Notes: generated by a model not told the origin, from the sequence alone. 64,000 bases of DNA from Rhabdornis inornatus (GCA_013397075.1 VWZS01004810.1:660999-724998), one strand, 5' to 3'; shown: positions 11,306 to 24,060, counted from the stretch's first letter. Made by a program: numbers and translations.

Positions 11306-12079
11306 TAATTTCTTTGGTGTATGTAACCAAGACTAAAACCTTGATGGAACCCTGAAGCTTTGAAAATTAAATGGTCTGTCACCCAGTAAGTTGTTTTCTT
11401 CATCAATAAACAATTTTTCTGGCAATGGAAGAAAGGAGACAAGAACGAATCTGAAAGGAAGGGTGTTAATAGGTTAAAAGGAATCCTCCCACCTTTCCAG
11501 AAGGCAATGCACGTTTATCTGAATTGGCTGATTGGAGTTGGTTATGGAAATTAATTGTTAATATCTACACATGCTTTATTCTGTTACAAAGAAGTCACAA
11601 ATCAAATTAGGACAAAGGTTTCTCTTTAATTTCTGTCTATTCTACTCCTTTTTTAATTACTTCACTTTATATAGTTTTTCATCTAAATCTGACAGCTTAT
11701 TAAGAGGCTTGAAACCCACAAATTTGCGTTTTTCTAAAGCCCACAATGAGAAGAATTGCAAACAGTTCATCAATATATATATTTCTTCTGTATTTCTAGT
11801 GACAGATATTTAAACCTTAGCTTCAGTCTCTCCACAGTCAACATTTGGGCAAATCCAGCTCCTTTCTTTACATGGTTGAGCACTTACAGAGTCATACATA
11901 GGGGGCAAACACATCACAACAGCTGGGCTTTGTTGGCTTAAATCAAATACAGACATTTAAATTGATGGTGGAGGGGAGCAGAGCCCCTGCAACAGCAGGG
12001 GAGGTGAATATTCTGCTCTCCTGACCTGCCTCTATACAGAAATTTAAAGAAAGTGGTAAGAAAAACACGTTTGTGTTTA
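11306..12079. other. Anonymous AT-rich DNA
   Basis: Low GC with T-rich runs (11620-11690). Two overlapping plus-strand open frames of 80 and 61 codons look like chance. Nothing recognisable. Confidence 0.45.
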
Positions 12080-12123
12080 CAGCAGATATCACCCACGTTT
12101 GCAGCAGATATTACCCACGTTTT
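12080..12123. repeat. 22-bp tandem duplication
   Basis: Two adjacent 22-base units (12080-12101 and 12102-12123) share CAGCAGATAT then ACCCACGTTT and differ at two positions. A partial CACGTTTG precedes them at 12066. Each unit carries a CACG motif (partial E-box). A chance slippage duplication is the simplest reading. Confidence 0.85.
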
Positions 12124-13292
12124 CCAAAGACCAAAGGATCCCTGGAGAGTTCAAACAGGGAGGTGTTGTGTGAGTGCAGCCCATGGAATGATAAACACTC
12201 CTGGGATAATTTAGATGTAGAAGGCGCACCGAGAAACACAATTTCCACTGCAGCAAGGCTGGGGGACAGGAGTCTGGGTGGTGCTGTTTGTTCCCTGAGT
12301 GCAGCAAGGCTCTCACAGAGACAGCATCCATTCCCTGTGCCAGCATTTCGTACCTTTTTGAAGTAAGGATCTGTTCCCTTCATGGAAGAGGCTGTCACAG
12401 TTGGACAAAGGACCTCAGCAGATTAGATTCTGCTTCTTCTCCACTCTAAGGCTCATTATTTCCTTACTGATAAATTCTTCTTCCAGCACAGCAGCCCTTA
12501 CTTTTTTTTCTTATTCCCTTACTATCCCTGTGGGCACTTTCATTTGAATTTCTGATTTTTTGGGAATCCAGCTGATTCTTTAGGCAGGTGAAATAACATA
12601 TGCAAGAGAACTTGGCAAATAAATGGGAAATAAGAAAACTCCAAGTCAATTTTTTGTGAGCATGTCATAAAGCTTGTTTTTTTCCCTAGCTTCCTCGAAA
12701 TCTGCAAAAAGCAAAGTGCTCTGCCCTTTCAAGTCATGCTTTGTAACCACTTCTCTGTTACAACCAGATTTTTGATTGCAAAGATGGGAAAGGCTATGAA
12801 GGAGAGGCAAATGTGTGGTTTCATCTGCCTTGCAGGCCCCAAAATAAGCAGCCAAGGAAACCTCCAGTGTCCTCTGTCTGCAGCCAGGGATCTGCCCAGG
12901 GCAAGGGACAGGAGCTGAATAACCCAACAGAACAGGAAATACAGGGAGAATTTCTGAAGCGTTCTTGTGCTTCTTTGTTTAAGTTCCTTGAGAGTTGAGA
13001 AGAATCTCCTGAAATGTAAGTTCTTCATTTTTTATCTAATCTAATTATTCTCATATTTTTTTTCTTGGAAGCACAGGATGGCAGTTTCTGAGAGGCAAAA
13101 CCCTGGAGAGAATAGATGAGAATCCAGGTGCTGTTGTGCTCTTGTGCATCAGTCTTTACCCCAGTAATGCAGGAGCTTGGGCTGCCCTTGCTGGCCCTCA
13201 CTAAACCAATGTGTTTTTCTTGAAGAAGCTGGAAGAATACTTGCACATTTCCATGGTAGATCAGCATTTTTTTGGTACAAAACTTTTTGCAC
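12124..13292. other. Anonymous non-coding DNA
   Basis: Overlapping open frames of 85-99 codons on both strands between 12089 and 13028 have no family resemblance. No repeat recognised before the CR1 at 13293. Confidence 0.45.
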
Positions 13293-13465
13293 CGTTTGCC
13301 CGGAGAAGCTGTGGCTGTTCCTGGATCCCTGGCAGTGTCCAAGGCCAGGTTGGACACTGGGGCTTGGAGCAGCCAGGGACAGTGGGAGGTGTCCCTGCCA
13401 TGGTAGGGAGTGGGAAGATGAACTTTAAGGTCCCTTCCAGCCCAAAGCATTCTGTGATTCTATTT
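13293..13465 (+). mobile_element. CR1 LINE 3' fragment
   Basis: Sense-strand CR1 3' end of about 170 bases: 'gagaagctgtggctg', then 'gtccaaggccaggttggaca', 'gggaggtgtccctgcc', 'aaggtcccttccagccc' and the terminal TTCTGTGATTCTAT. One reading frame gives WIPGSVQGQVGHWGLEQPG, nearly the same peptide as the antisense frame of the CR1 at 44724, which suggests the same subfamily. Severely 5'-truncated. Confidence 0.93.
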
Positions 13466-14139
13466 GTAATTTTCTCTCAAATGTTGCTCCACAGGACCCA
13501 CCCAGCTGTGTCTCTGATACCACTTTTCCATGTTTCTCTGCAGGGCATAGAGGACAAAGATCTTGTGTCTTCCATGGAGAGGAGATTCTTGCCAACAATG
13601 CAAAGTAAAGAACAGAATAATGGATGGTGAACAGAATAATGTAGCTGCAGTGAAGCACTCAGCTCTGACAAGTGTCAGCATGGCCAGAAGGCCCCTGGCC
13701 ATTTCTCTGCTGACTCTGCTTGGGCCAGACCTTTGGTGTGTGTTTAATGGTTGGTTTCTCTCTGGAATAACACAGGAGGAGAAGGACATCTTGCTCTTCC
13801 AGCAGTGAGTTTTTTACTTCTTTACTAATTTGCTCCCTTGAAATTTGCACTCATTTCTACTTTGTGGTGAAAGAAAGCAAGCCTGTGCTTGCAACCACCT
13901 GTGCTTGCACAGGGTTTTTCAGGATTACACATCAGATTTGTTACCTCTGTCCAATTTAGAGAGACAACAGAGAATTCTGGCTGAATTGAGAGAAATCTCT
14001 GGAGAGCAGTCTGGTGCTGGGCTCACCCAGTTGTTTTGTACTGCTGAAAGATGCTGGAGCAACTGGCACAATTAGACATGCAGAAGTATTTGAGCAGCAA
14101 TACCTACTCACAATGAAACAATTAAGACAACTACCGTAG
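13466..14139. other. Anonymous DNA
   Basis: No recognisable element. The last 30 or so bases before 14140 may be a weak extension of the duplicated segment that follows. Confidence 0.45.
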
Positions 14140-14320
14140 GTTTTATGTGACAGGACAAATGGATCTCACTCTTAAAGTCTTTGAAAATCTCCTGTAAAAG
14201 CTCTAATAATGCATTAATACATTAATCCTTCTAATCCTGTCAAACTACCCAAGTGTTTGTGTGGAGGGGCTGATAGGAGATCTCAGTACTGAGAGGAAGA
14301 GCAGCAACCACTTGCTGGAG
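14140..14320 (+). repeat. Local duplicated segment, copy 1
   Basis: This segment recurs in the same orientation at 16787-16968. Shared blocks in the same order include GTTTTATGTGACAGGACAAA (one mismatch), TAAAGTCTTTGAAAATC, CTGTNAAAGCT, TAATAATGC, ATTAATCC and TAATCCTGTCA. The first 110 or so bases match at roughly 85% by eye and similarity then falls off. It is not CR1 and has no LTR ends, poly(A) tail or terminal inverted repeats that I can see. It may be an ancient local duplication or a member of an unrecognised repeat family. Confidence 0.8.
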
Positions 14321-14386
14321 TTGCTTTTCTAACCATTAGTCTGTGTCAGGTGTTGCAGGTCACAGTGACTGGGGGGCTGAAGGGTG

Positions 14387-14520
14387 GGATCACATGGAAT
14401 GGTTGGGGTTGGAAGAGGTCTGTGAAGTTCATCCAGCCCAGCCCCTGCCAAAGCAGGGTCACCTAGAGCAGGATCACACCTGGGCAGGTTTTGAATAGCT
14501 CAGAGAAGGAGACTCCACGA
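14387..14520 (-). mobile_element. CR1 LINE 3' fragment, antisense
   Basis: Reverse-complement CR1: 'ggttggggttggaagaggtc', 'catccagcccagcccctgcc', 'cacacctgggcaggttttga', then GAGAAGGAGACTCCACGA. This matches the CR1 type with GGGTTTTGAATGTCTCCAGAGAAGGAGACTCCAC. The similarity stops abruptly at about 14520. It lies only about 70 bases right of the duplicated segment but is not part of it. Confidence 0.9.
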
Positions 14521-16786
14521 GGGATAAGGGAGAAGAAAGATTTTGGAAAGACTCTCTTGACCTCAGCCCTGGAAAACGTTCCCTGACTTGTGCATGCTGC
14601 CATTCCTTTTGAATCCAGTAAAATATAAGAGTTTCTCCTGAGTCACAAATCTAAAGGGAGAGGGGCTGTGGCCAGGAGTGATCCAGAGGGGATTGGTGGT
14701 CCAGAACTGTCCCAGCCAGTGCCTCTCCCTGACCTCTTACCACAGGCACAATCTGCCACCTCTGCAGTCCAGATGTTTTAGAGAACTGAGCTGAGACTGA
14801 ACTATGGGAGATGGGCCAAATATCCAATCAAGAAGTAAAAATAGATGTAAATGTAAAGATATTTTGTAAAATCAAAGGTAGAGGTGGCACAGCAGCATTA
14901 CCATTGAGAAAGGAGAGAAATAAAATAAAACTGTGTTTCTATTTACCTATGCTTAGGTCAGATCCAAGAGGCTTCCCTGATTCTCCATTATCTGGCTGGA
15001 AAGCCTTTTGCAATATTGCTTAATCATGTGCCTGTGTCTCCTGCTCTTAGGCAAAGCTCATATTCTTAGAAAACTGTCAGGGGAGAAGATGCTGATTTGG
15101 ATATACAAGTTCTTAGGGTTTTTTTCCTTTTTTGAAAAAATCTTACCTGATACTCTGTTCCAGCTGCAGCTCTCCACATGGATATCTTTGACACCCAACA
15201 TAAATTCAAATTAGTTTTAACCCTCCACCCACCAGACTCCTGCTGCCTCAAAGCCTTGGCAACTCCTTAGCATGTTGTTAACCTGTTGGAGGATAACAAA
15301 ATCTTTTCTGCCTGGCATGGCAGTGCTGAAGTCTCAGTGTGAAGCCTTTCTTCCAGAGCCAGCCTTGCATTTCACAGCATCCCAAAATTGCCAATCACAT
15401 TTATACAATAATATACATGTCACTGATACAAGTAGCTCATTAATAGCTCTTAATTGAGACTAGACTCAATGGCTAAGCAGCCACTTGGAGAAGATAATGG
15501 GTGTGAGGTGAGTGACCTCTGCACAGTCTTTGAGAGATTTCAGAGTGCCTGGTTTTTTAGAAGAGTCTGGGGAAATTATCCACAAAATACCTGTCATATC
15601 TCACTGAGAATGGGATACCTGGGCTAGCTCAGGAAAAGAAAAACAAAACCAAATCTCAATTTTAGTTTTTCTGCATTTTAGGTCTTGATCTGAAAGCCAA
15701 GGCTAATGCTTCTTTTCCTAATTTAGAGGTACATGGATCCCTTGAGGTCTGTGAATTATGTACATGTGAGTCTACTAGTACTGCTGGGAAATCCAGGACA
15801 CCCACAAGCAAAGACTGTGCCTTCTGTGTTTTCCCAAATGCACAAGGCAAAAAAAAAAAGCTTTGGAATCCAGTCCTTCAGTACAGCAGAGCCCATGGGA
15901 TAAGAGGATGTCTCTATTTCAGGAGACACTTCTGTGGAAAATGCTGCCCTGACCCTCACCTGGACTATTTATGCTGATTTGCAGCAGATGAGTATCTGCC
16001 TCTCTATGCCTAAATATTGTAAGGACTCACATTTAGCAGACAGAGAACGAGATGGAGGGGAGAGGTTATGCCCTTTATCCTGTGAAAATTTTTAAAGGGA
16101 AAGTTTCTTGACAAAACACTGAAGTTTTTTGCTGAGGGATGGTGTGAAAGTGTTCCCAGGAAAATGCAAAGCAGGGTGAGAGTGTCATGCTGGGGGGGTG
16201 CAGACCCTGTCCCTGTGAGAGCAGCCTGGAAAATCAACAAGGACAAGTGCTGCTTATGATCCTGAAATAAATTGGGAGTGGAGTGACTGGAGGATGGAGC
16301 ATTAGGGTCAGGCAGGGAGGCTGCCAAGCCAGGCTGGTGATGGGCAGTGCAGGGGACAGGACAACATCTGGATGTCCCAACACAGGGATCACCTCCAGCA
16401 GCACCCCAGCAAGTGACAGCCACACACCTACCACAAACTTTTAATGGAGGCAGAAAATCCCTTCTCTAAACGCAGCCATTTGGCAAGCCGCTGGCAGGAT
16501 GGGGCTCTGAGCAGCCGCAGTCCCGGCAGTGACTCAGCCGGGACTCCACAGGGATTGGGAAACCGGGATGGTGATTCAGTGTTAACAAATCTCTCCCTGC
16601 CAGGAGCAGGTTGTAACACCCAGAACAACCTTTGGCATGCACCAGAAATATGTTCATGCAGCTCCATTGAAGTGCACGCTGTGGGAGGGCTGGTGACCTC
16701 AGCTCCTGCTTCTGATGGCTGAAGATGTTGACGAAAATTAAGGTTATCGATTGCAGTGATTCTTCTCAATCAGCCTATTAATGCTC
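14521..16786. other. Anonymous DNA between the two duplicate copies
   Basis: No recognisable gene or repeat in about 2.3 kb. Overlapping frames at 16010-16770 (up to 137 codons, both strands) are in a GC-rich stretch and carry no known motif. Confidence 0.45.
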
Positions 16787-16968
16787 GTTTTATGTAACAG
16801 GACAAATAGATCACTGTGTAAAGTCTTTGAAAATCCCCTGTGAAAGCTGTAATAATGCTTTAATGTATTAATCCTCTTAATCCTGTCAGACTCCCAAAGA
16901 ATTTCTGTAAAGGCTGACAGAAAATCTCAATACTAACAGCAGAACCAACAGCAGACACTTTTCTATAG
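16787..16968 (+). repeat. Local duplicated segment, copy 2
   Basis: Direct-orientation partner of 14140-14320, about 2.65 kb away. The strongest blocks are GTTTTATGTAACAGGACAAA, GTAAAGTCTTTGAAAATC and TTAATCCTGTCA. A weaker match continues through AATCTCAATACT (copy 1: GATCTCAGTACT). The bases to the left may be faintly alike (ATTAA at 16778 and in copy 1 near 14121). To the right similarity is lost near 16968, without the CR1 that follows copy 1. Confidence 0.8.
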
Positions 16969-18097
16969 GTGGTTTTTAACTATTTGTTGGTCTCCTCACT
17001 TTCAGATATTCCAGAGCTGGCAGTGAGAGAACTGCAGTTTGTGGAACTCAGGGAAAGATTTTCAGCTATTTTGGGGGTTGGATTGTTCTTCATTTACATC
17101 ATGTTAAATCAAAGCTACTGCTGGCTGTCACCATGAGGCTGAGGGTCAGCATTTAACCTCCTCTTCTCCTGCATCTCCCTCCTTTCTGCTGTGCTCCATG
17201 TGTCTGCACTTTGCCTTGGTCACCTTTCCCTGGTCCTTGCCAGGCACTGGAGTTCCCCAGCATGTTCCCATGGATGGTGATGCACATCCCTGTGTCCCAG
17301 GGCATTCCAAGCTCCTGTGGGCTCCACACGCCCTGCAGGCTGGCTCTGGGAGCTCCAGGACACAAACACTCTGCCACAGTGCCTAGGTATGTCTTTGCCC
17401 AAGTGCTGGAGTGTAGAGAATAACTTTGGAAAGGGAAAAATCAGATAATGAAATGTTAGTGACATAATGGCAGTGCTCCTTTGAAAGGTGGCACCTCCAC
17501 CCTCAGGCATGTCCTCAGCAGTCTGTAATTTAGATGGAGCTGAAGCATTTAGTCAGTAGGATGTTGTTTTTCTACCTTCACCTTTTCTTTAACTCGTAAA
17601 GAAAATGACATTCTATGTAAAATGTAATAACCAATAATGAATCCTTTAAAGTGCAACATTATCTTTTCAGCACACATTTCCCCTGCACCTCTCCTAATTA
17701 TTTGATTAAATATGTGCCTTAGTAGGTGTAGTGTTTGCTGGAGTGATCAGGGTGAATTCATTTTCCTTGTACTGAACAGAAGACAGGGTATTTTGGGGAT
17801 CCTGTGCAGTTACGTGCCTTTGTGATAGAGGAGGTAAAAACAATGACAGCTTTGCAGTATCAGAACAGCCTGTGTATTAACTCCAACTCTGCTCTGGATT
17901 TCATTTACAGCAGTGCAAATGGATGGTAATTTCAGTAAATCAGCAGGCTTGGTTTGAACATAAAATCAGAAACTGCATGTTCCTCCCTGCCATCACTGGC
18001 ATGGCTGGTGTCCCAGAACCTTCCTGGCCAGCTGGTTTAAAATCAGATTTTTCCATTCAAGGTAAAGCCACTGGAATTTTAAGTTCTATCTCAGTAT
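16969..18097. other. Anonymous non-coding DNA
   Basis: Open frames of 62-96 codons overlap on both strands at 17150-17510 in a GC-rich patch. No protein family is recognisable. Confidence 0.45.
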
Positions 18098-18500
18098 TCA
18101 TAGAATCCTAATATTAGAAAATGGTTTGGGTTGGAAGGGAGCTTAAAGTTCATCCCATTCTAACCCCCTGCCATGGCAGGGACACCTCCCACTGGCTCAG
18201 GCTGCTCCCAGCCCCAATGTCCAACCTGGCCTTGGGCACTGCCAGGGATCCAGGGGCAGCCACAGCTGCTCTGGGCACCCTGTGCCAGGGCCTCACCACC
18301 CTCACAGGGAAGAATTTCTTCCTTGTGTCTGATCTAAATAGGCTTTTTTTAGTTTTAAATCATTACCCCTTGGACTATCACAATAGGCTCTGTTAAAAAG
18401 TGGGTTCCAATCTGTTTTATAGCCACCTTCAGGCACTGGAAGGTGCTGTAAGGTCACCCTGGAACTTTCTCTTTTCCAGACTGAGCAGCCTCAACTCTCA
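18098..18500 (-). mobile_element. CR1 LINE 3' fragment, antisense
   Basis: About 400 bases of reverse-complement CR1. It runs from TCATAGAATCC through 'ggtttgggttggaagggagc', 'ccccctgccatggcagggac', 'caccctcacagggaagaatt' and 'ccttcaggcactggaaggtg' to 'ctcttttccagactgagcag'. The reverse frame would encode the FFT-type C-terminal motif of ORF2 near 18310, but it is broken. Homology ends near 18500. It is of the same general subfamily as the copies at 13293 and 44724. Confidence 0.95.
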
Positions 18501-21500
18501 CACACTGAGGGAAAATCCCTTCTCCCTGGATGCAGCTTTCCCTGCTGGAGCAGTGGTGAAGGAGAAGAAGGTAACTTCCCAGTCTGGAGCTGCAGAGAGG
18601 AAAAAATGGACAAACTTTGTGTTCACAAATGGAAATGCACTGCTGGATGAGCCTGGGTCCATGTGCTGCTGTTCTCCCCTTTCCTGTGACTGTGTCTCCT
18701 TTGGTCTGGGCTCCTCACGTGCACACAGAACTCCCTTTAGGCTTCAGCTGGGAACTCCTGTGATGAGCAGTGGAAAACACCAACAAAGGAAATCTGGGGA
18801 TGTGCTGGGATCCACCCACGGTGCACTCACCACACAGAGAATGGACACACAGTGAAGAGAGACACAGAGATGCCTGTGAAGTTCTGTAGCATCATTTCTT
18901 GTTTTCTGGTTTGATATACATGATGTGCAAAAGTGTACAGTTTACAGGTTTTCATGTAAAGATCAATGTTTTCCCGAGGTAGGCAGAATAATTATTTTCT
19001 GACAAGGCTTAAACTCTGAGTCACCATCAAAAGACAAAGCTGCCACTCTGGGAGGCAGCTCCCAGGACAGCATGCCCATCTCTGCTCTGTGCTGCCCCGG
19101 GCAGAGCCTTGCTGGGGTGTGCATCTCCCCACTCTCCCCAGCAGATCGAGTGGCTCAGCCTGACTCATGCATTTTCCACTTTAGCCTGTGCATTGATAGT
19201 TTATTCAAGCTCCTTTTGCAAGAATAGCATTCAACATTTTCTTGCTTAATGCCTTGGCAACAGCATTTTTCCTTTTTTTTTTTTTTTGAAAGTGGTACAA
19301 GATGCTGTGCCAAGAAAAATCTAATGCTCATCCAAAAGGATTAACTGGGTATCATAGCAATATCCTGCCATTTACCCACAGAAGAATGGAAATAGTTTCC
19401 TTTTGTGTAATACATTTGAGAGAGTATTTCACCTTAACTTTTATGTTGAGACTGTTTGTAGTCCAGAGATAAGTCTTTGCAAGGAAATCGATAATAATTC
19501 ATGCATGCACAACTCACATCAGCTTCCACAGGACATTAGGTTTTGTATTAACATAAGTGAAAATTGGAAAGTTCCTTTTTCGATAGAGTAGAGGTAACTA
19601 CTGTTAAATGCTGCTTCACGTGTGTGTGAGTCCCACACGAGGAGGCAGAGTATAAAATATGGCTTTTTAGGTGCATTGTTTCCTACAAGCTTTGCTCTGC
19701 AAGTGCTTTCAAAAGATGGCATCAGGGATTCCTGACACAGACTGGCTTAGTTAGAGATACCCAGGGATGGAGGATTCACCTGGAGAATTGTAAATGACCA
19801 ATTTGTCATTATTTTCCCTGTTGATCAAATAAGGATGAGAAATCAGGGAGTTCACAGGTCTGGGACTGAAAGGGAAAAAAATGTCTCTTTGGTACCATAA
19901 AATGTCTCTCTAATTAGCTGGGGAAAGTCAACAGAACATAGAATTTAAGGCAGATAAAATACCATGTGAAAAACAGGCAGTGTACTAGGGAGTACAGACT
20001 GCCAATTGTTTTACATGGAACCTCTGCTGCTCCTGATGCTTGTGTTCACTGGCCTACAAAAGAATGAAATAAATATGTGGTTAAAAGAATAAAAGATAAA
20101 ATATGGAGTCTTTCACTGTTTTGTGATGGGTTTAAAATCTGGGCCAGGTTGGCAATGATCTGTGACAGGTCAGTTCTGTAGCTCAGGTTTATTATGCTGA
20201 AAATCTACACTGCCAGGCATATTCCAACGTGAAAGCAAAGCTCTGCTACAGCCAGAATTGAAACCTAAAAAAGCTTTCTATCAGTAAATGTCCATGCTTC
20301 CCCACCCTAAGATACAGAAATAAATAAACCAATCCATCGAGAGTCCCTACAAGGCACAGAGGGAAGTGTAGCTACAGCTCCTGGTTTTGTGCTGCTGGCT
20401 GTGAGGGTGCTGAGCTCTGAGGAGTGGCAGTGCCAGTGCCCAGGGCACAGCCAGCCCCTGGAGCAGCTCAGCACAGCCCTACCTGTGCCTCCCCTCACAC
20501 ATGTCAGAACACGAGTGGTTAATTTATTTGGAGAGGGTTTTATCCCTCTGCTGGGTAGGTATTGGATGAGGTTTATCTATTTTATCAAATAATGAAAAAC
20601 CAGAACACTCCGGAATCTGCTGTTGACCCAACTGGCACAAGATATTGCTCTCTGAGTTCTTATTGATGGAAAATCTAAATCAGAGAAGCTGTTCTCTTGC
20701 TTGGCGTGAGCTGACTCATGTGTCATCATTCTCACCAGGGACACCAGGAGCAGAACTGGCTCTCAGGACTGCTCTGCTGGGCAGCCTCTCCCAGCTGGGG
20801 CTGTGGAAAATGTGGGGCCAACCTCTGGGGAGTATTTCCTCTGGTGTTCAGCTCATTGCCAGGATATGACTTGGCAGAAGTGGCTCCCACCTCATCTTTG
20901 TGCCTGGGGACATGCTGGAAGTGGTATTTGAGGTATCTACAACTTTAAAATGTAGGTTCTTCATGGAGACACCCCAAATCTTCCATGAAAAAAAACATAA
21001 TCCATATCCTTTATTCCTTTTGAAGACCCTGGCTATGGATTTTCGCTCTACTGCATATTTCCAAGCCCCACAGCCACTCAGTGGAAAAGAGAAGAAATCT
21101 CTACCCATGAAATCATATGATCCTTCAATGGAAAAATATTTATGTTATAGAGATGATTGGTTCTGTGGTATATTTACACTATTTTATAGAGACATCATGT
21201 GGGGTTATATATTTACTTCAGTAATTATATGCTTCATGGTGCTCTGAGAAGAAGGGGGAACAGCCAAGAATAATTCAAATAAATATTAAGGCCTTGACAC
21301 AACTTGTATTGCAGTGATGTGGTTTCCTAAGACCAAAAATTTCCCCAGCTCTTTGGTATATCACGAAGGAATAATGAATGCAAATGCTGTTGATGATGAC
21401 AGTCATTAAAATTCTGCAAATGAAAAATGACTCACCCCTTCGTTAATTCCAGCCCATTGCAGAGGGAACCTGTGAATGCCTTTGTCAGTGACACTGTTAG

Positions 21501-23171
21501 CTTTGGAAAAGTGAGAAGAAGGCTCCTGAGCAGCTTTTCTGCTCCTGGCAAACTTTATCCTTGTATGGTAGCAAGTTTTCTGGCTGCCAGGATGATGATG
21601 ATGATGATAAAAGCCGTTTAACCACCTTTGACGTGGGAAGTGTCTCCAAAAATAAAGTCTGTGTGTGGCAGTGGGATCAGGATGTGGAATGAAAGGGTCA
21701 GTGACGAGCACAGTGATTAAGAAAGGAATGTCACCTGTGTTCCTGAGGGCATTCGGGGCTCCATTGTGCTGGCTTTTACATAAAGTGTCTCTGGAGAGTT
21801 TATAATATAAATAGGGAAGACTGACAGAATATGAGGACTATTTTAGGGACAGAGGGTTGGAGAAGGGAAGGATTATGATGCCTCTTGAAGCACGTTGGGG
21901 CTCTAGTGGCAGGCCAGCACCTCCTTGGGGTGGCTGCTCCATCAGCAGCGCGTCCCAGTGGATCCTGGGGTGCCACGGGGACTGCAGAAGGAAAGGGAGA
22001 TGGGAAAATGGGGAATTTGGGAAGCTGCTGTTGGAGCAAAATGTCTTCACTGCTGTAGGATGTCTCTCCATAGCTGGGGTGGTACAAACAGACCAGAAAC
22101 TGGAGGCCAAGTTGGCTGGGAGCAGCAGTAGGAATAATTTGTCTTTGACAGAGCTAAAGTCCTTCATTTTCATTTAATTGGATAACGTGAGCTACAACCT
22201 TGCGATTTGCTAATTTGTTGCACTGGAATATGATTAGAAGATGTTTTGAGACTCGGTGATGAGGAATTTTAATAAGACATTTCTGAGGTGGGGTTGTTCT
22301 GACACCAAGGATTTTGTTACAGTATTTTAAGCTCATTGTGACTCTAATGATGTTACAAATGTGGAAGTGAGATAAATATAAATGAATTGCTATTGAACCA
22401 ATCCAACAGAAACTTTTAAAGTGTTGTGGGACATATGTAAATGAATATGTAAATTAAGTGGTTTGGGTTATAAAAGGACATGTCTGAGGAATGGCTCTTT
22501 GGAGGTTCTTTGAATCAGCATCAAGGATGCTGATCATTTGGAGCTTTTACATATGTTAATCATCTTGTTCTTCCAGGCCAAAGAGGCTATGAAAATAAAA
22601 GTGCTAACAGCCTATTACCAAGTTGTTTGCAAGAGTCCTCATAATAGAAACATTAGCAGTATAGCTTAATTTCTACTTAAATAAACCTGCAGCTTTCTGT
22701 AATAACTGACTCTGATTAGCTGGAATTGGATCTATCTAAAATAACCAGTGTGATTAAACCTTATCTTATCTTATCTCAGTTTAGTCTGACAGTCCACAGA
22801 GGGTTTGAAAGGGAAACAAGTTGTTTTAGGGGTGATAGATAGGAAGTAGCTAAGGGAAGGTGACAGAGGAAAGTGTGAAGAGGTCAGAGGGGTGGGTAGA
22901 GAAAATGACGTTTGCAGCAGTGTTTTGAATTAACAGGAACTGCCTTGATTGCAGATTTCCAAGCAGAAAGCAAACTTGTCAATCAGGACACAAGATGTTG
23001 AGTGGGCTTGCTTGGGTTGGCTCTGTGGACTGTCTAAATATAGAACAAAAATCAAGTTTTTTTTTTACCAATAGGTGACAACATCAGAAGTCTCAGACTT
23101 AGGGAAAAGTCTGTTTCTTCTCATTCATTGTGTAAGATTCTAAGAAAGCAGCCCTGTGATGACTGTGCAGT
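18501..23171. other. Anonymous DNA with short simple repeats
   Basis: About 4.7 kb with no recognisable gene or dispersed repeat. Minor low-complexity tracts: about 15 T at 19273-19287, (GAT)6 at 21591-21608 and three TTATC units at 22761-22775. The longest open frame is 115 codons (20900-21247, plus), with no recognisable domain. Confidence 0.45.
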
Positions 23172-24060
23172 TCAGTCACCCTCTGCAGCAGCTGCTCCAC
23201 AGGTGATGGGACAGTGCTGGGCTCTCCTTGCACTTGGTTGCTGTTTCTTGGTGAATCCCAGGTCAGGTTTGTCTTTGGGAACTTCCAGCTGTTGAGGAAT
23301 CCTTTCAGTGCAGGTGGCTGCAGTGCCAGGATGAGCTCCAGGGTTGGGAGCCCAAGGCAAGAGGCTGTGACATTGTAAGGACTTAAAGAATGCAGGTGCC
23401 TGCCTCAGAACAATGTCAAGGCCACAGGAGGAACTATAGGATAAGATAAAATAAGCCACCACAGCAGGAACGAGATAGGAGGAGAGGAATCTGAAACAGC
23501 AAGGTGCTAATTCCAGGCCTAAACGAGGTGAAGGTTTGGTTAACACTCCAAACAAAAATTCCTGCTGTGCAGACTGTGGGAAAGGAAAGACAACCACTGC
23601 TTGCATCCATGGCAGCCCAAGCTGTGGGAACATCTGCAACCACCCCCTGGGTACCCAGAACTTGGACTGTGCAAAGGTGGCACCTCCAGAAGGACAACCC
23701 TGGACTCCCATCACCAGGAAGATTGGGATGAACAGGGACTAATGGGATGCTGTGGGAGCACAGCAGGTGTGGCATGTCCATGATTTGTGTAAGCCTGGTA
23801 TGTTTTACCTGGCACCTGCGTGCTGCTGCTGCCTGGCCATTGCCACCGCCACAGCCAGTTCTCCTGGTGGCCCAGAGTGCCACACGTGCTGCCGTGGGAG
23901 GGTTTTGTGGCCCTGGTGCACATTTCTCATCCCCTTTGGTCCCAGATGCCTGTGACTGCAGCAGAAGTTATTCAGCAAGGCCTGGCTGATGCCCGTTGTT
24001 TCCTTGCACACCAGCTCCAGTGGGTTCTGATGGAAAAATCTCTCCTTGGCTTTCTTTAGC
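23172..24060. other. GC-rich block open in several frames, unclassified
   Basis: About 900 bases in which several reading frames on both strands stay open: minus 23172-23714 (180 codons, the longest in the window), minus 23434-23883 (149 codons), and plus frames of 60-80 codons. The 180-codon translation has hydrophobic patches (about residues 75-100) but no motif I recognise. Simultaneous openness in many frames argues for a composition effect or a transposon-derived segment. An uncharacterised LTR is one possibility, but I see no TG...CA ends or target duplication. Confidence 0.35.
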
